64,000 bases of DNA from Halomarinibacterium sedimenti (GCF_019312585.1 NZ_JAHWDP010000003.1:434001-498000), one strand, 5' to 3'. Counted from the stretch's first letter, positions 24,997 to 34,836 are shown. Notes: generated by a model from the letters alone, not told the origin. Numbers and translations are program-made.

Positions 24997-26849
24997 TACA
25001 TAAATTTTTTATCAAAGTCGTTAATTCCCATCGTGACAAAAACGGGTCTATTATTAGGCGATACACTAGGCTCTTTGCAAGCAAAAAGTTGATGGATAAT
25101 ATGTTCTTGTGCTTCCATAGAAAGTGAGACCCCTGTTTTAATCGCCATACTCTTAGCCAATGACTTTGCCATTAAATCATTCTGACTATACCCTGCTTCA
25201 GGCACTTCGGTTTCGATATCGGCAATTAATTGCTGTAAAATTTCTTCTACACTACTTTCCAGAACACCCGAGGGAACGCCACTAATTTCCACTAATTCTT
25301 CTTTTATTTCTGAAAATACAAAACCGGTATCCTCTAGTTGTTCCTTCAACGACTGCAACATGGCTACTTTCGATTTTGAAAACTGAAAGGAAATAGGAAA
25401 CAATAATTGCTGACTTACCGCTTGGTGCAACGTAATGTTTTTCAGCAATTCTTCGTATAATATTCGTTGATGGGCTAAGTTTTGATGGATGACTATAAGT
25501 CCGCTTTTTATGGAGCTTACAATGTATTTATTCTGTATTTGAAACGTAACCTTTCCATTTTCTTGATGCTGCCCTTCAAATAAACTACCTGTTACCTCTT
25601 CACTCTCCATTTCAATGTTTTCTAGAGAAAAGGAATTGTCATTCGAGCTTTCTTCATCTTCCAAACCAACATATAATGATTCCCAAGCTGGAGATTTCTC
25701 CCTTTTAAACGGAAAGGAGATATTCCCTTGTTTGGGTTCTTTCTGAAAAGGATTAAAGTTTTTATCTACCTCTATGGTAGGTACCTTAGGGGATTTTTTT
25801 GAATACTCATAAGGCGTATCGAATCCGGCATCTCTATTAAAATCGAGTACTGGCGCAATACTAAACTGCCCTAAACTATGTTTAATGGTGGAGCGTAACA
25901 TGGCATAAATTGCATGTTCGTCTTCAAACTTAATTTCGGTTTTGGTGGGATGAATATTAATATCGATGGCATGTGGATCTACCTCCAAATAAAGAAAATA
26001 TCCGGGATGATTTTCAGTTTTAATTAATCCTTCAAATGCCGAAGCCACCGCGTGATGCAAGTACGGGCTTTTTATAAATCGGTCATTCACAAAAAAGAAT
26101 TGTTCTCCCCTGCTCTTTCGTGCAAACTCGGGCTTTAATACAAATCCGTTTACTTTTACAATATCTGTTTCTTCAGCAACAGGGACAAGTTTTTCATTCG
26201 TTTTACTTCCGAAGATATTAACAATACGTTGTCTCAACTTCGTTCCAGGAAGACTAAATACATTACTCCCATTGTGAATCATTTCAAAACCAACTTGCGG
26301 ATGCGCCAAAGCTACCCGATGAAATTCGTCAATAATGTGTCGCGTTTCCACAGGATTACTCTTAAGGAAATTACGCCGTGCGGGAATATTGTAAAAAAGG
26401 TTTTTAACTGAAATGGTTGTTCCTTTTGGAATCACCACCATCTCTTGTGACGTTACTTCACTGCCTTCAATGGCAATTTTAACACCCATCTCGGCAGTAT
26501 CTGTCTTTGTTTTTAACTCGACGTGCGCAATCGCAGCAATCGATGCCAATGCCTCTCCACGAAAACCTTTGGTGTGTAAATTGAATAAATCTTCGGCACT
26601 TTTTATTTTTGAAGTAGCGTGGCGCTCAAAACAAAGACGCGCATCGGTGGCACTCATTCCAATCCCATTATCAATAACTTGCACCAATGTTTTTCCTGCA
26701 TCTTTTAAAACTAACGTAACCTCCGTAGCTCCAGCATCGATGGCATTTTCCAGTAATTCTTTTACCACCGAAGCAGGTCGTTGTACTACTTCTCCTGCGG
26801 CAATTTGGTTAGCCACATGATCTGGCAATAACTGGATAATATCAGGCAT
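24996..26849 (-). CDS. mutL: DNA mismatch repair protein MutL
   Basis: 617 aa. N-terminal GHKL ATPase is intact: ENAIDAGATEV, DNGIGM, TKGFRGEALASI and GTTISVKNLFYNIPARRNFLK. A Ser/Glu-rich linker (about 340-425) leads to the dimerisation domain. The site equivalent to the nuclease motif DQHAxxExxxxE reads HQNLAHQRILYEE near residues 452-464: the metal-binding Asp and His are replaced, so nuclease activity is doubtful. It recruits downstream repair factors after MutS. Overlaps the next rhomboid gene. Confidence 0.95.
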   Translation of the reverse strand: MPDIIQLLPDHVANQIAAGEVVQRPASVVKELLENAIDAGATEVTLVLKDAGKTLVQVIDNGIGMSATDARLCFERHATSKIKSAEDLFNLHTKGFRGEALASIAAIAHVELKTKTDTAEMGVKIAIEGSEVTSQEMVVIPKGTTISVKNLFYNIPARRNFLKSNPVETRHIIDEFHRVALAHPQVGFEMIHNGSNVFSLPGTKLRQRIVNIFGSKTNEKLVPVAEETDIVKVNGFVLKPEFARKSRGEQFFFVNDRFIKSPYLHHAVASAFEGLIKTENHPGYFLYLEVDPHAIDINIHPTKTEIKFEDEHAIYAMLRSTIKHSLGQFSIAPVLDFNRDAGFDTPYEYSKKSPKVPTIEVDKNFNPFQKEPKQGNISFPFKREKSPAWESLYVGLEDEESSNDNSFSLENIEMESEEVTGSLFEGQHQENGKVTFQIQNKYIVSSIKSGLIVIHQNLAHQRILYEELLKNITLHQAVSQQLLFPISFQFSKSKVAMLQSLKEQLEDTGFVFSEIKEELVEISGVPSGVLESSVEEILQQLIADIETEVPEAGYSQNDLMAKSLAKSMAIKTGVSLSMEAQEHIIHQLFACKEPSVSPNNRPVFVTMGINDFDKKFM

Positions 26850-26858
26850 TTAACGCGT

Positions 26859-27149
26859 TTAGGTAAAAATGGTTAAGTCAAAATCTATAATCCACAAAAA
26901 AATGAAAACCAAAACAGCAGCAATAATGAGCACCGTTTTGTTAAACTCTACATTATTTCTGTTTCGTTTTTCAAGACGAGCCTCTCTCCATTGACCCCCA
27001 AAATCGTTTTTATTATATGTCTCGTTGTACATATCCATTTTGGTTGTAAAATCTTTTGGGTCTGCTTCTTCCTTTCCCTTGTAATATCGAGGGGTGTAGT
27101 TAAAACGATTGTTCGTTTTTAATTTTTTTATGAGTGTGAACTTTATCAT
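26859..27149 (-). CDS. small single-span membrane protein of unknown function
   Basis: 96 aa from the ATG at complement 27147-27149; a longer start would add a doubtful 24 residues. Basic N-terminal half with FNYTPRYYKGKEE, a charged middle, and one C-terminal membrane helix (VLIIAAVLVFIFLWII). From memory, similar short Bacteroidota proteins are often labelled riboflavin synthase subunit beta because they sit next to ribH; nothing in this sequence supports that name. Located between ribH and mutL in the same run. Confidence 0.7.
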   Translation of the reverse strand: MIKFTLIKKLKTNNRFNYTPRYYKGKEEADPKDFTTKMDMYNETYNKNDFGGQWREARLEKRNRNNVEFNKTVLIIAAVLVFIFLWIIDFDLTIFT

Positions 27150-27236
27150 AACAGAATTGTTTTCAAAGTTAGGTAAAATCAAAAACAATGCCGTGAAGCC
27201 TCTCTTAAAAATTGTTAACAAAGAAGGGGAAAAGAT

Positions 27237-27734
27237 TTAAAATTTAGCGTCTTTCCGAAGTTGTGCCATTTTTATGGCGGCAATGGCCGCTTCTGTACCT
27301 TTATTACCGTGTTTTCCTCCACTTCTATCAATGGCTTGTTGAAGGGTATTATCGGTAAGCACACAAAAGATAACCGGAATATCCTGTTGTAGGTTTAGGT
27401 CTTTTATGCCTTGAGAAACTGCATCGCAAACAAAATCGAAATGTTTGGTTTCTCCTTGAATCACACTCCCTATAGCAATAACGGCATCAAGCATATCGAA
27501 GCTTTCGGTCATTTTTTTACAACCATAAATAAGTTCGAAGCTCCCAGGAACATTCCAACGAACGATATTTTCTTTGATTCCGCCACAGTCTAGAATAGCA
27601 TCGAACGCCCCTTGAAACATGCCTTGGGTAATTTGTTCGTTCCATTCTGAAACAACAATCCCAAACCGAAAGTTCTTCGCATTTGGGATTGTAGCTTTAT
27701 CGTAAGTAGATAAATTTTTATTGGATGTTGCCAT
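27237..27734 (-). CDS. ribH: 6,7-dimethyl-8-ribityllumazine synthase
   Basis: 165 aa. RFGIVVSEWNEQITQGM, PGSFELIYGCKKM, AVIAIGSVIQGETKHFDFVCDAVSQG and the C-terminal KHGNKGTEAAIAAIKMA are family hallmarks; the His of TKHFD is the usual catalytic base. Condenses the ribityl-amino-uracil precursor with dihydroxybutanone phosphate in riboflavin synthesis. Two bp after the TPR gene; no other rib gene is in view. Confidence 0.96.
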   Translation of the reverse strand: MATSNKNLSTYDKATIPNAKNFRFGIVVSEWNEQITQGMFQGAFDAILDCGGIKENIVRWNVPGSFELIYGCKKMTESFDMLDAVIAIGSVIQGETKHFDFVCDAVSQGIKDLNLQQDIPVIFCVLTDNTLQQAIDRSGGKHGNKGTEAAIAAIKMAQLRKDAKF

Positions 27735-27736
27735 CT

Positions 27737-28507
27737 TTATTTTTTCATTCCTTCGGCTTGACCCTTGTAGATTTTAGCTTGAGCTGCTTCTGGAGCATCT
27801 GGGTATTCTTCCGTTATTCTATTAAAGAAATCGTAAGCTTCATTTGCCTTTCCTAAGTTTAAAGCTGTAATTCCAGCTTTTAATAAGAAACGCGGAGAGG
27901 TCATTTCGTTATCGCTCAGCTTAATAGCCTCTTTGTAATATTTGTATGCTTCTTCTGGCTGATTTAACTGTACAAAAGCATCTGCAATTCCTCCTTTAGC
28001 AAGCGGTCCTAATAATGGATCGTCTGTTTTAAACTTGTCTAAATAGTTAATTGCTTCCTGATACTTATTGGTGTTTAAATAAGCCATCCCTGCTTGATAA
28101 CGAGCAATATTTCCTGTTGGAGTACCACTGTATTTATCAACGATATCAATTAAACCATACTTTCCAGCATTTCCGTTAAGTGCTAAATTGTACAACGAAT
28201 CTTTTTCAGTTGGAGAATTTAAGGCTCGCTCATAATAGGAGTTGGCTTGGTAAATTTCGCTAACCGCTTCGGCCTGATTAGGCTCAACAATAAATTTTTG
28301 ATACGAAATGTAGCCTAATACTCCAATAGCAACTACAGCTACCAAACCAAAAATAATTTTTTGATTTTTCTCTACCCAAGCTTCCGTTTTTGAAGCTGTT
28401 TCATCTAAGGTATTAAATACCTCTGCCGTAGTACTTTCTTGTTCTATTTGAGATTCCTTTTCAGCCTTAGTTTTTGGCTTATAGCCTCTTTTCTTGTAGG
28501 TTGCCAT
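27737..28507 (-). CDS. membrane-anchored TPR protein (TPR_21/YfgM-like)
   Basis: 256 aa. Basic N-terminus, one membrane helix (about residues 51-69, KIIFGLVAVVAIGVLGYISY), then tandem TPR-like helical pairs (for example ARYQAGMAYLNTNKYQEAINYLDKF). The layout resembles YfgM-type proteins, which assist periplasmic folding at the translocon; orientation and partner are inferred. First gene of the run reaching the EEP gene at 22328. Confidence 0.8.
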   Translation of the reverse strand: MATYKKRGYKPKTKAEKESQIEQESTTAEVFNTLDETASKTEAWVEKNQKIIFGLVAVVAIGVLGYISYQKFIVEPNQAEAVSEIYQANSYYERALNSPTEKDSLYNLALNGNAGKYGLIDIVDKYSGTPTGNIARYQAGMAYLNTNKYQEAINYLDKFKTDDPLLGPLAKGGIADAFVQLNQPEEAYKYYKEAIKLSDNEMTSPRFLLKAGITALNLGKANEAYDFFNRITEEYPDAPEAAQAKIYKGQAEGMKK

Positions 28508-28527
28508 AATATTGAATTATTGAGGGG

Positions 28528-28535
28528 CAAAAATA
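28528..28535 (-). promoter_or_regulatory. TAnnTTTG -7 box for the TPR-ribH-mutL-rhomboid run
   Basis: TATTTTTG on the minus strand, 20 nt upstream of the TPR start. No clear -33 box at the normal spacing. Confidence 0.4.
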
Positions 28536-28646
28536 TAATATTTATTACAATTAAAAAGGGAAAAATCAATATTTTGCGGACAAGGAATTATGCTACTTCA
28601 AAATAGCAACCATAGCATTAAAAAAATAGCTAACTTATTTATATAG

Positions 28647-29726
28647 ATGATTTTACAAAAATTATCCTTACTCAACTATAAAAATTTCGAATCACAAACA
28701 TTCGACCTTGACCCAAAAATTAATTGCTTTGTAGGGCTAAATGGTGTTGGAAAGACCAATGCACTTGATGCAATTTATCATCTATCCTTCGGAAAAAGTT
28801 ACTTTAATCCTATTACCCTTCAAAATATAAAACACGGGGAAGAATTTTTTGTTATTGAAGGAATTTACGAGAAACAAGAGTTAGAAGAAAAAGTAGTTGT
28901 GAGTGCTAAAAAAGGACAAAAAAAAATCATTAAGCGCAACGGAAAAGCCTACGAAAAATTTAGTGACCATATTGGGTTCTTGCCATTGGTAATTATTTCA
29001 CCAAGTGATAGAGATTTAATTATGGAAGGCAGTGATACTCGTCGAAAGTTTATGGACGGTGTTATTTCACAGAGCGATGCCAATTATTTAAAAGCCTTAA
29101 TTAACTATAACAAAGTATTGGTGCAACGCAATTCGCTTTTAAAATACTTTGCGGTTAATAATACATATAATCAAGATACACTTGACATTTATAATGATCA
29201 ATTGCATACGTTTGGAAGTGAAATTTTTGAAAAAAGAACGGCTTTTATAAAAGACTTTCAGCCTATATTCTTAAAAAGACATCAATCCATTAGTAACGGC
29301 AATGAAAGTGTCGATTTAGTGTACACAAGCCACCTACAAGAGGGTGATTTAAAATCCCAATTGGTCTCAAACATCTCAAAAGATAGAGGGATGCAATACA
29401 CAACGGTGGGAATCCATAAAGATGATTTACATTTTGAAATTGAAGGGCATCCTATTAAAAAATTTGGCTCTCAAGGACAGCAAAAATCGTTCCTAATAGC
29501 CTTAAAGTTGGCTCAATTCGATTTTATAAAACAGCAAAGTAATGTGAATCCTATCCTACTTTTGGACGATATTTTTGATAAACTAGATGAGGAACGCGTA
29601 GCACAAATTATTACTTTGGTAGATAATGAAAACTTTGGGCAGTTATTTATTACAGACACTCATGCCGAAAGGACCGAAAATGTAATTAAAAAAGTACACC
29701 AGAGCTATAAAATGTTTAAATTATAG
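28647..29726 (+). CDS. recF: DNA replication and repair protein RecF
   Basis: 359 aa. [16 protein letters not shown] start, P-loop [11 protein letters not shown] near residues 33-43, ABC signature region [18 protein letters not shown] and Walker [14 protein letters not shown]. An SMC-like ATPase that loads RecA at gaps with RecO and RecR. It heads a two-gene unit with the DUF721 gene 14 bp downstream; the preceding intergenic DNA also carries the divergent TPR promoter. Confidence 0.95.
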   Translation: MILQKLSLLNYKNFESQTFDLDPKINCFVGLNGVGKTNALDAIYHLSFGKSYFNPITLQNIKHGEEFFVIEGIYEKQELEEKVVVSAKKGQKKIIKRNGKAYEKFSDHIGFLPLVIISPSDRDLIMEGSDTRRKFMDGVISQSDANYLKALINYNKVLVQRNSLLKYFAVNNTYNQDTLDIYNDQLHTFGSEIFEKRTAFIKDFQPIFLKRHQSISNGNESVDLVYTSHLQEGDLKSQLVSNISKDRGMQYTTVGIHKDDLHFEIEGHPIKKFGSQGQQKSFLIALKLAQFDFIKQQSNVNPILLLDDIFDKLDEERVAQIITLVDNENFGQLFITDTHAERTENVIKKVHQSYKMFKL

Positions 29727-29740
29727 CCTATTTTAAAATT

Positions 29741-30037
29741 ATGGCAAAAAGAGTAGGAGAACATAGTTCGTTAGGAGATATCCTTAAAGATTTTATTGCG
29801 TCTAGTAAATTAGAAAAAGGTTTGAATAAAATCTCTGTGGAAGAGGCTTGGCATCAAGTCATGGGAAATGCCATTTCAAAATATACTACCCAAGTTTTAT
29901 TGGAAAGAGATACGTTGTATGTGCAATTAAGTTCTTCGGTATTGCGTGAAGAGTTAACCTATGGAAAGGAAAAGATAATTACACTGCTCAATGAAGCCCT
30001 TGGCAAAGAACTTGTCAAGAAATTAGTATTACGATAA
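29741..30037 (+). CDS. DUF721 (DciA-like) protein
   Basis: 98 aa. GLNKISVEEAWHQVMGNAISKYTTQV and LYVQLSSSVLREELTYGKEKIITLLNEALG fit the DUF721 domain, found in DciA, the ancestral loader of the replicative helicase. Adjacent to recF, as in many Bacteroidota. Whether this short form loads DnaB is not shown. Followed directly by a terminator. Confidence 0.85.
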   Translation: MAKRVGEHSSLGDILKDFIASSKLEKGLNKISVEEAWHQVMGNAISKYTTQVLLERDTLYVQLSSSVLREELTYGKEKIITLLNEALGKELVKKLVLR

Positions 30038-30066
30038 AAAGCCACTCGATGAGTGGCTTTTTTTAT
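30036..30066. terminator. convergent terminator between DUF721 and ndk
   Basis: AAAAAGCCACTC - GAT - GAGTGGCTTTTTTT: a 12-bp perfect stem flanked by A and T runs, serving both converging genes. Confidence 0.9.
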
Positions 30067-30084
30067 GTTTTGGAATAAATTTTA

Positions 30085-30504
30085 TTAGAAAATCTCTCTT
30101 CCAGCAAAGTGAAACTGACTTTCAATCTCAGCATTTTCATCACTATCACTTCCGTGAACGGCATTTTCACCAATAGAAGCAGCGTATAATTTACGGATGG
30201 TTCCTTCTGCAGCTTCCGCTGGATTGGTAGCTCCAATTAGCGTACGGAAATCTTCAACAGCATTGTCTTTTTCTAACACAGCAGCAACGATTGGCCCGCG
30301 AGTCATATATTCCACTAATTCACCAAAGAATGGACGCTCTTTGTGTACTGCGTAAAAAGCCTGCGCATCTGCAGTTGTCATTTGGGTAAGCTTCATAGCA
30401 GCGATTCTAAAACCTGCCGAAGTTATTTTTTCTAAAATGGGCCCAATGTTACCTTTTTCAACGCTATCGGGCTTTAACATCGTAAATGTTCTGTCTGTTC
30501 TCAT
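30085..30504 (-). CDS. ndk: nucleoside diphosphate kinase
   Basis: 139 aa. [16 protein letters not shown] start, [22 protein letters not shown] and active-site His in [12 protein letters not shown] are diagnostic. Transfers the terminal phosphate between nucleoside tri- and diphosphates. Monocistronic, with a Bacteroidota promoter about 23 nt upstream. Confidence 0.97.
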   Translation of the reverse strand: MRTDRTFTMLKPDSVEKGNIGPILEKITSAGFRIAAMKLTQMTTADAQAFYAVHKERPFFGELVEYMTRGPIVAAVLEKDNAVEDFRTLIGATNPAEAAEGTIRKLYAASIGENAVHGSDSDENAEIESQFHFAGREIF

Positions 30505-30526
30505 GAGTATGTTTCAAAATTTTGTG

Positions 30527-30556
30527 CAAAAATAACCTTTTCAGAAGCAAAAACAA
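30527..30556 (-). promoter_or_regulatory. ndk promoter
   Basis: Minus strand: TTG (complement 30554-30556), 19-nt spacer, TATTTTTG (complement 30527-30534), a good TTTG/TAnnTTTG match lacking one base of the -33 box. Confidence 0.5.
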
Positions 30557-30638
30557 GTCCTTAACCATTCTTTAATACAATCATTACATTTTAGGCACTA
30601 TCTTAGCAATCTCGCATTAAATTGTATCTTCGCAAGCT

Positions 30639-31661
30639 ATGAAAGAAGAAACCCTTAAAACGGTTATAGAAGTACTGCAAAAATCAAAGCAAATTGCTAT
30701 TGTTGGCCACAAAAACCCCGATGGTGATGCGGTGGGCTCATGTTTGGGCCTTTTTCACTTTTTAAAAAACAGAGGATTTAATGTGACGGTGGTGATGCCC
30801 AATGATTTTCCCGATTTCTTGAAGTGGCTTCCAGGTTGTGATACTATTATTAATTTTGAAAAGCACCTCGAAGAAGTAACCACAGTTATTGAAAACGCTG
30901 AAGTTATTTTTACTTTAGACTTCAACGCTTTAAATAGAACAGGTGGTCTTGGCGAAGTTTTGGAACAAGCTGAAGCTAAATTTATTATGATCGATCATCA
31001 TCAACAACCCGATGATTATGCTGTAGCAACTTATAGTGATGTAACGATGAGTTCTACATGTGAAATGGTCTATCATTTTATTGAAAAATTACAAGGTAAA
31101 AACGAAATCACTCCAGAAATTGCCACCAATTTATATGCAGGAATAATGACGGACACAGGTTCGTTTCGCTTTCCAGCCACTTCAGCAACAACCCATAGAG
31201 TGATTGCTCATTTAATAGAGTGTGGCGCGAATAACAGTGAGATTCATCAAAATATTTATGATACCAATAGTCCTGATAGGATGAAACTTTTGGGTGTGGC
31301 ATTAAATAATATGACAATTCTTTCAGAATATAATACGGCCTATATTACACTTTCACAAAAGGAATTGGACGATCACAATTTTAAAAAGGGAGATACCGAA
31401 GGTTTTGTAAATTATCCCTTATCTATTGAAGGAATCATTTTTGCCGTCATTTTTATTGAAAATAAACAAGAAAGTATCACCAAAATTTCTTTTAGAAGTA
31501 AAGGAACTTTTTCGGTAAATGAATTTGCCCGAAGCCATTATAAAGGTGGCGGACATACTAACGCCGCAGGAGGAAAAAGTGATGCAACATTAACTGAAAC
31601 AGTGTCTGAATTTATTAGTATATTGCCCCATTACAAAAACGCCCTAAATCATGTTTCGTAA
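30639..31661 (+). CDS. DHH/DHHA1 family phosphoesterase, NrnA-like
   Basis: 340 aa. GHKNPDGDAVGS near 24-35, LDFNALNRTGGLG, DHHQQPD (about 122-128), MTDTGSFRF and C-terminal GGHTNAAGG complete the DHH and DHHA1 motifs. NrnA-type enzymes degrade nano-RNAs and dephosphorylate pAp. It overlaps gldI by 11 bp, a pairing usual in gliding Bacteroidota. Confidence 0.92.
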   Translation: MKEETLKTVIEVLQKSKQIAIVGHKNPDGDAVGSCLGLFHFLKNRGFNVTVVMPNDFPDFLKWLPGCDTIINFEKHLEEVTTVIENAEVIFTLDFNALNRTGGLGEVLEQAEAKFIMIDHHQQPDDYAVATYSDVTMSSTCEMVYHFIEKLQGKNEITPEIATNLYAGIMTDTGSFRFPATSATTHRVIAHLIECGANNSEIHQNIYDTNSPDRMKLLGVALNNMTILSEYNTAYITLSQKELDDHNFKKGDTEGFVNYPLSIEGIIFAVIFIENKQESITKISFRSKGTFSVNEFARSHYKGGGHTNAAGGKSDATLTETVSEFISILPHYKNALNHVS

Positions 31662-32202
31662 TTTATTAATAATAAGCATATTACTGTCGGTAATAGCATG
31701 CAAAAGCCCAGAAGCTCGACGCCCGATAAAATCGGCTTCAGGTTCTTTTATAAAAGAATCGGTAGAGCGAAATAAAAAGCTAATTGAAGAGGAGGAAGCT
31801 CTCATTGCTACCTATATGGAAAAAGAAGATACCATAGACTATATCGCTTCAGAGAGTGGTTTTTGGTATTATTATAATGTGCAGGACACCATTTCTACCC
31901 AACTTGCAGAATTAGGCGACGACGTTACTTTTACATACGATATTAAACACCTAGACGGAGAAACCATTCTTTCTGAAACCGAAAACGGAATTCAAAAATA
32001 TAAAGTAGACCAAACCAATCAAGCACTTATCTCCGGCATTAGAGACGGTATAAAATTAATGAAGGCAGGCGAAACCATTACCTTTCTATTTCCTTCTCAT
32101 AAAGCCTACGGATATTACGGCATTGAAAACAAATTAGGAACCAATGTTCCCGTGCAAAGCACAGTAACTTTAAAATCAATAAATTCAACAGAAAACAATT
32201 AA
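31651..32202 (+). CDS. gldI: gliding-motility peptidyl-prolyl isomerase lipoprotein GldI
   Basis: 183 aa. Lipobox VIAC (Cys17), a helical spacer, then an FKBP domain (about 85-180) with VTFTYDIKHLDGETI, SGIRDGIKLMKAGETITFLFPSHKAYGYYG. GldI is an outer-membrane-directed FKBP isomerase needed for gliding in flavobacteria; the assignment rests on the lipoprotein-plus-FKBP layout and the nrnA neighbour. Five bp separate it from a second isomerase. Confidence 0.87.
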   Translation: MFRNLLIISILLSVIACKSPEARRPIKSASGSFIKESVERNKKLIEEEEALIATYMEKEDTIDYIASESGFWYYYNVQDTISTQLAELGDDVTFTYDIKHLDGETILSETENGIQKYKVDQTNQALISGIRDGIKLMKAGETITFLFPSHKAYGYYGIENKLGTNVPVQSTVTLKSINSTENN

Positions 32203-32207
32203 ATACA

Positions 32208-33332
32208 ATGAAAAAATTATTAATATTATTGGTATTAGCTACCACTACCCTTACTTCTTGTAAATCTAAATATCCAAATCTTGAGAAAGGTTTATATGCA
32301 GAATTTGTAACCAACAAAGGAACTTTTGTTGCCAAATTTTACGAAGAAACACCGCTTACCGTAGCCAATTTTATTGAATTAGCTGAAGGAAAACACCCGC
32401 TAACAGATTCGACCTATAAAGGAAAACCTTTCTTTAACGGATTAACGTTCCACCGTATTATAAAAGATTTTATGATTCAAGGAGGAGACCCAAAAGGAGA
32501 TGGCAGTGGAAATCCAGGCTATAGATTTCCAGACGAGTTTGTCGATAGTTTAACGCATAGTAAAAAAGGAATTCTTTCTATGGCTAATTCTGGTCCTGGA
32601 ACTAACGGAAGTCAATTTTTTATCACATTGAAAGAAACACCTTGGTTAGATGGAAAACACACGGTGTTTGGTGAAATAGTAATTGGGCAAGAAGTTGTTG
32701 ACTCCATTGGAGCTGTGGAAACTAAAAAACCAGGGGACAAACCAGTAAACCCTGTTATCATTGAGCAAGTAAATATTATCAACAAAGGTGTTACCGCTCC
32801 TTCTTTTAATGCTGAAATGGCAAAAATAGAAGCTATCCAAAAAGAAAAAGAAGCAAAAATGATGGAAGTAGCCGCGAACACGGTAAAGGAACTAGAAGCT
32901 CTTAAAGCACAAGCAGAAACACTACCTTCAGGATTACAAGTTTACTGGAATCACAGAAGCAAAGCAATGAAACCCGCGGAAGGTAGTATGATTAAAATGA
33001 ACTATAATGGTTACTTTGAAGACGGAAGACTATTAGACACAAGTTCCCAAGAAATTGCAGAAAAATATGATGCAGTAGATCATAGAAGAGTTGATTCAGG
33101 CCAATATGGACCAACTCTTGCACAATACAGTAAAGATGCGCAACTTATTCCTGGATTTAAGGAAGGATTACTATTATTGAGTGTTGGAGATAAAGCTACT
33201 ATATTTATACCATCTCATTTAGCGTATGGCGCTCAAGGTTTAAGAGATCCTAGAACGGGTGAAGTGATTGTAGCACCAGACACAGGATTAATTTTTGAAC
33301 TGGAACTTGTTGAAATTGTAGAGAAGCAGTAA
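32208..33332 (+). CDS. two-domain peptidyl-prolyl isomerase lipoprotein (cyclophilin + FKBP)
   Basis: 374 aa. Lipobox TTSC; cyclophilin domain about 25-195 (FHRIIKDFMIQGGDP, ANSGPGTNGSQFFIT, LDGKHTVFGEI); a helical linker rich in Ala/Glu/Lys; FKBP domain about 260-373 (GSMIKMNYNGYFEDGRLLDTS, PGFKEGLLLLSVGDKATIFIP, YG). One protein carrying both isomerase folds. Probably assists folding of exported proteins together with GldI; anchored in the envelope. Confidence 0.93.
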   Translation: MKKLLILLVLATTTLTSCKSKYPNLEKGLYAEFVTNKGTFVAKFYEETPLTVANFIELAEGKHPLTDSTYKGKPFFNGLTFHRIIKDFMIQGGDPKGDGSGNPGYRFPDEFVDSLTHSKKGILSMANSGPGTNGSQFFITLKETPWLDGKHTVFGEIVIGQEVVDSIGAVETKKPGDKPVNPVIIEQVNIINKGVTAPSFNAEMAKIEAIQKEKEAKMMEVAANTVKELEALKAQAETLPSGLQVYWNHRSKAMKPAEGSMIKMNYNGYFEDGRLLDTSSQEIAEKYDAVDHRRVDSGQYGPTLAQYSKDAQLIPGFKEGLLLLSVGDKATIFIPSHLAYGAQGLRDPRTGEVIVAPDTGLIFELELVEIVEKQ

Positions 33333-33346
33333 ATCTGATTTATAAT

Positions 33347-33378
33347 TAAAAAAGCCGCTAATAAAGCGGCTTTTTTTA
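33347..33378. terminator. convergent terminator before pepD
   Basis: AAAAAAGCCGCT - AATA - AAGCGGCTTTTTTT stem between the isomerase and convergent pepD gene; it runs into the last bases of pepD. Confidence 0.88.
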
Positions 33379-34836
33379 TAGTTTATTTTTCGGAATTTCT
33401 TTTAAAATTTCTTTTACAAAATCCCAAAACTTTTGTGTTGAAGATATGCTAGCTCTCTCATCTGGAGAGTGTGCTCCTTTTATTGTAGGTCCAAAGGAAA
33501 TCATATCCATCCCAGGATAGTTTTGACCTAAAATACCACATTCTAACCCAGCATGACAGGCAGCAACATGAGCCTTATCGCCATTCAATTTTTCGTAGAG
33601 TGCATCCATTACTTTTAAAATAGGACTTTCCATATTAGGTGCCCAACCAGGATAGGCACCAGAAAAAGTTACATCGTACCCTGCGAGGTTAAAAACAGCT
33701 TTTAAAGTCTGCGCTAAATCTTGCTTTGAGGATTCTACCGAAGAGCGTGTTAAACATTCTATTTCAATACTACCATTAGCTAACGTAATCTTGGCTAAAT
33801 TGTTTGATGTTTCCACCAATCCTTCAATAGCGGGACTCATTCTAAAAACACCATTGCGAATTCCATAAACGGTATTAATAAATTTGGATTGATCTTCCAA
33901 ACTCATAACCTTGCTTGGCTGAGATGTTTTTTCAATAGAAATAGAAATGGTTGGTTCTAATTGAACAAATTCGGTTGTGATATCTTGTTTAATAGTATTA
34001 AAAACCGTTTCAAAATTCTTAAAGTTTTTCTGAGAAACAGCAACCCAGACTTCACTTTCCCTAGGAATTGCATTACGAAGGCTTCCGCCTTTAATTTCGG
34101 AAATTTGAATATAATCTTTTGTAGCGTAGAGAATTCTATTCATTAATTTATTGGCATTCCCTAATCCCTTATGAATATCCATTCCACTGTGCCCTCCTTG
34201 TAGGCCTTTTAAAGTGATTTTACATCCTACAGCATTGGCATTTGGACTCTCCTGTGAATAAGTTCCTTTTGCTGTTACATCCACTCCTCCGGCACAACCC
34301 ACACCTATTTCGTCATCTTCTTCGGTGTCTAGGTTTAATAAAATTTCTCCTTTTAGTATTCCTCCTTTTAAGCCCATAGCACCGGTCATTCCAGTTTCTT
34401 CATCTATGGTAAACAATGCTTCCAATGCTGGATGTGCAATTTCATTACTTGCTAATATTGCCATAATAGTGGCCACTCCCAATCCGTTGTCTGCTCCTAA
34501 AGTAGTTCCTTTCGCTCTTACCCAATCCCCATCCACAAACATTTCAATACCTTGGGTATCAAAATCGAAATTGGTATCATTATTTTTTTGATGTACCATG
34601 TCGAGATGCGATTGCATCACAATGGGTTTTCTATCTTCCATTCCTTTGGTAGCAGGCTTTCTAATAATGACATTACCCACTTCATCTTCAATGGTTTCAA
34701 GGTTAAGTTTTGCGCCAAAATCTTTCATAAATTGAATGACTCTTTCCTCTTTTTTAGAGGCACGGGGTACTACATTCAAATCGGCAAAATGGTTCCAAAC
34801 TTCTTTGGGTTCAAGATTTCGTATTTCTTCGTTCAT
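33376..34836 (-). CDS. pepD: aminoacyl-histidine dipeptidase (M20)
   Basis: 486 aa from ATG at complement 34834-34836, where the family consensus EIRNLEPKEVWNHFADLN begins; an ATG 48 nt upstream would add 16 unusual residues. Metal-site motifs: MQSHLDMVHQKN, GADNGLGVATIMAI, TIDEETGMTGA, NLDTEEDDE and HAGLECG. Cytosolic peptidase that splits dipeptides such as Xaa-His. Monocistronic, divergent from the DUF3810 gene. Confidence 0.93.
   Translation of the reverse strand: MNEEIRNLEPKEVWNHFADLNVVPRASKKEERVIQFMKDFGAKLNLETIEDEVGNVIIRKPATKGMEDRKPIVMQSHLDMVHQKNNDTNFDFDTQGIEMFVDGDWVRAKGTTLGADNGLGVATIMAILASNEIAHPALEALFTIDEETGMTGAMGLKGGILKGEILLNLDTEEDDEIGVGCAGGVDVTAKGTYSQESPNANAVGCKITLKGLQGGHSGMDIHKGLGNANKLMNRILYATKDYIQISEIKGGSLRNAIPRESEVWVAVSQKNFKNFETVFNTIKQDITTEFVQLEPTISISIEKTSQPSKVMSLEDQSKFINTVYGIRNGVFRMSPAIEGLVETSNNLAKITLANGSIEIECLTRSSVESSKQDLAQTLKAVFNLAGYDVTFSGAYPGWAPNMESPILKVMDALYEKLNGDKAHVAACHAGLECGILGQNYPGMDMISFGPTIKGAHSPDERASISSTQKFWDFVKEILKEIPKNKL

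Noticed and set aside
26413-26820. 135-aa ORF antisense to mutL
   Set aside because: A shadow of the conserved MutL ATPase frame, without promoter or recognisable domain.
26859-27149. Riboflavin synthase subunit beta
   Set aside because: The 96-aa protein is a single-span membrane protein without enzyme motifs; the true lumazine synthase is the adjacent ribH.
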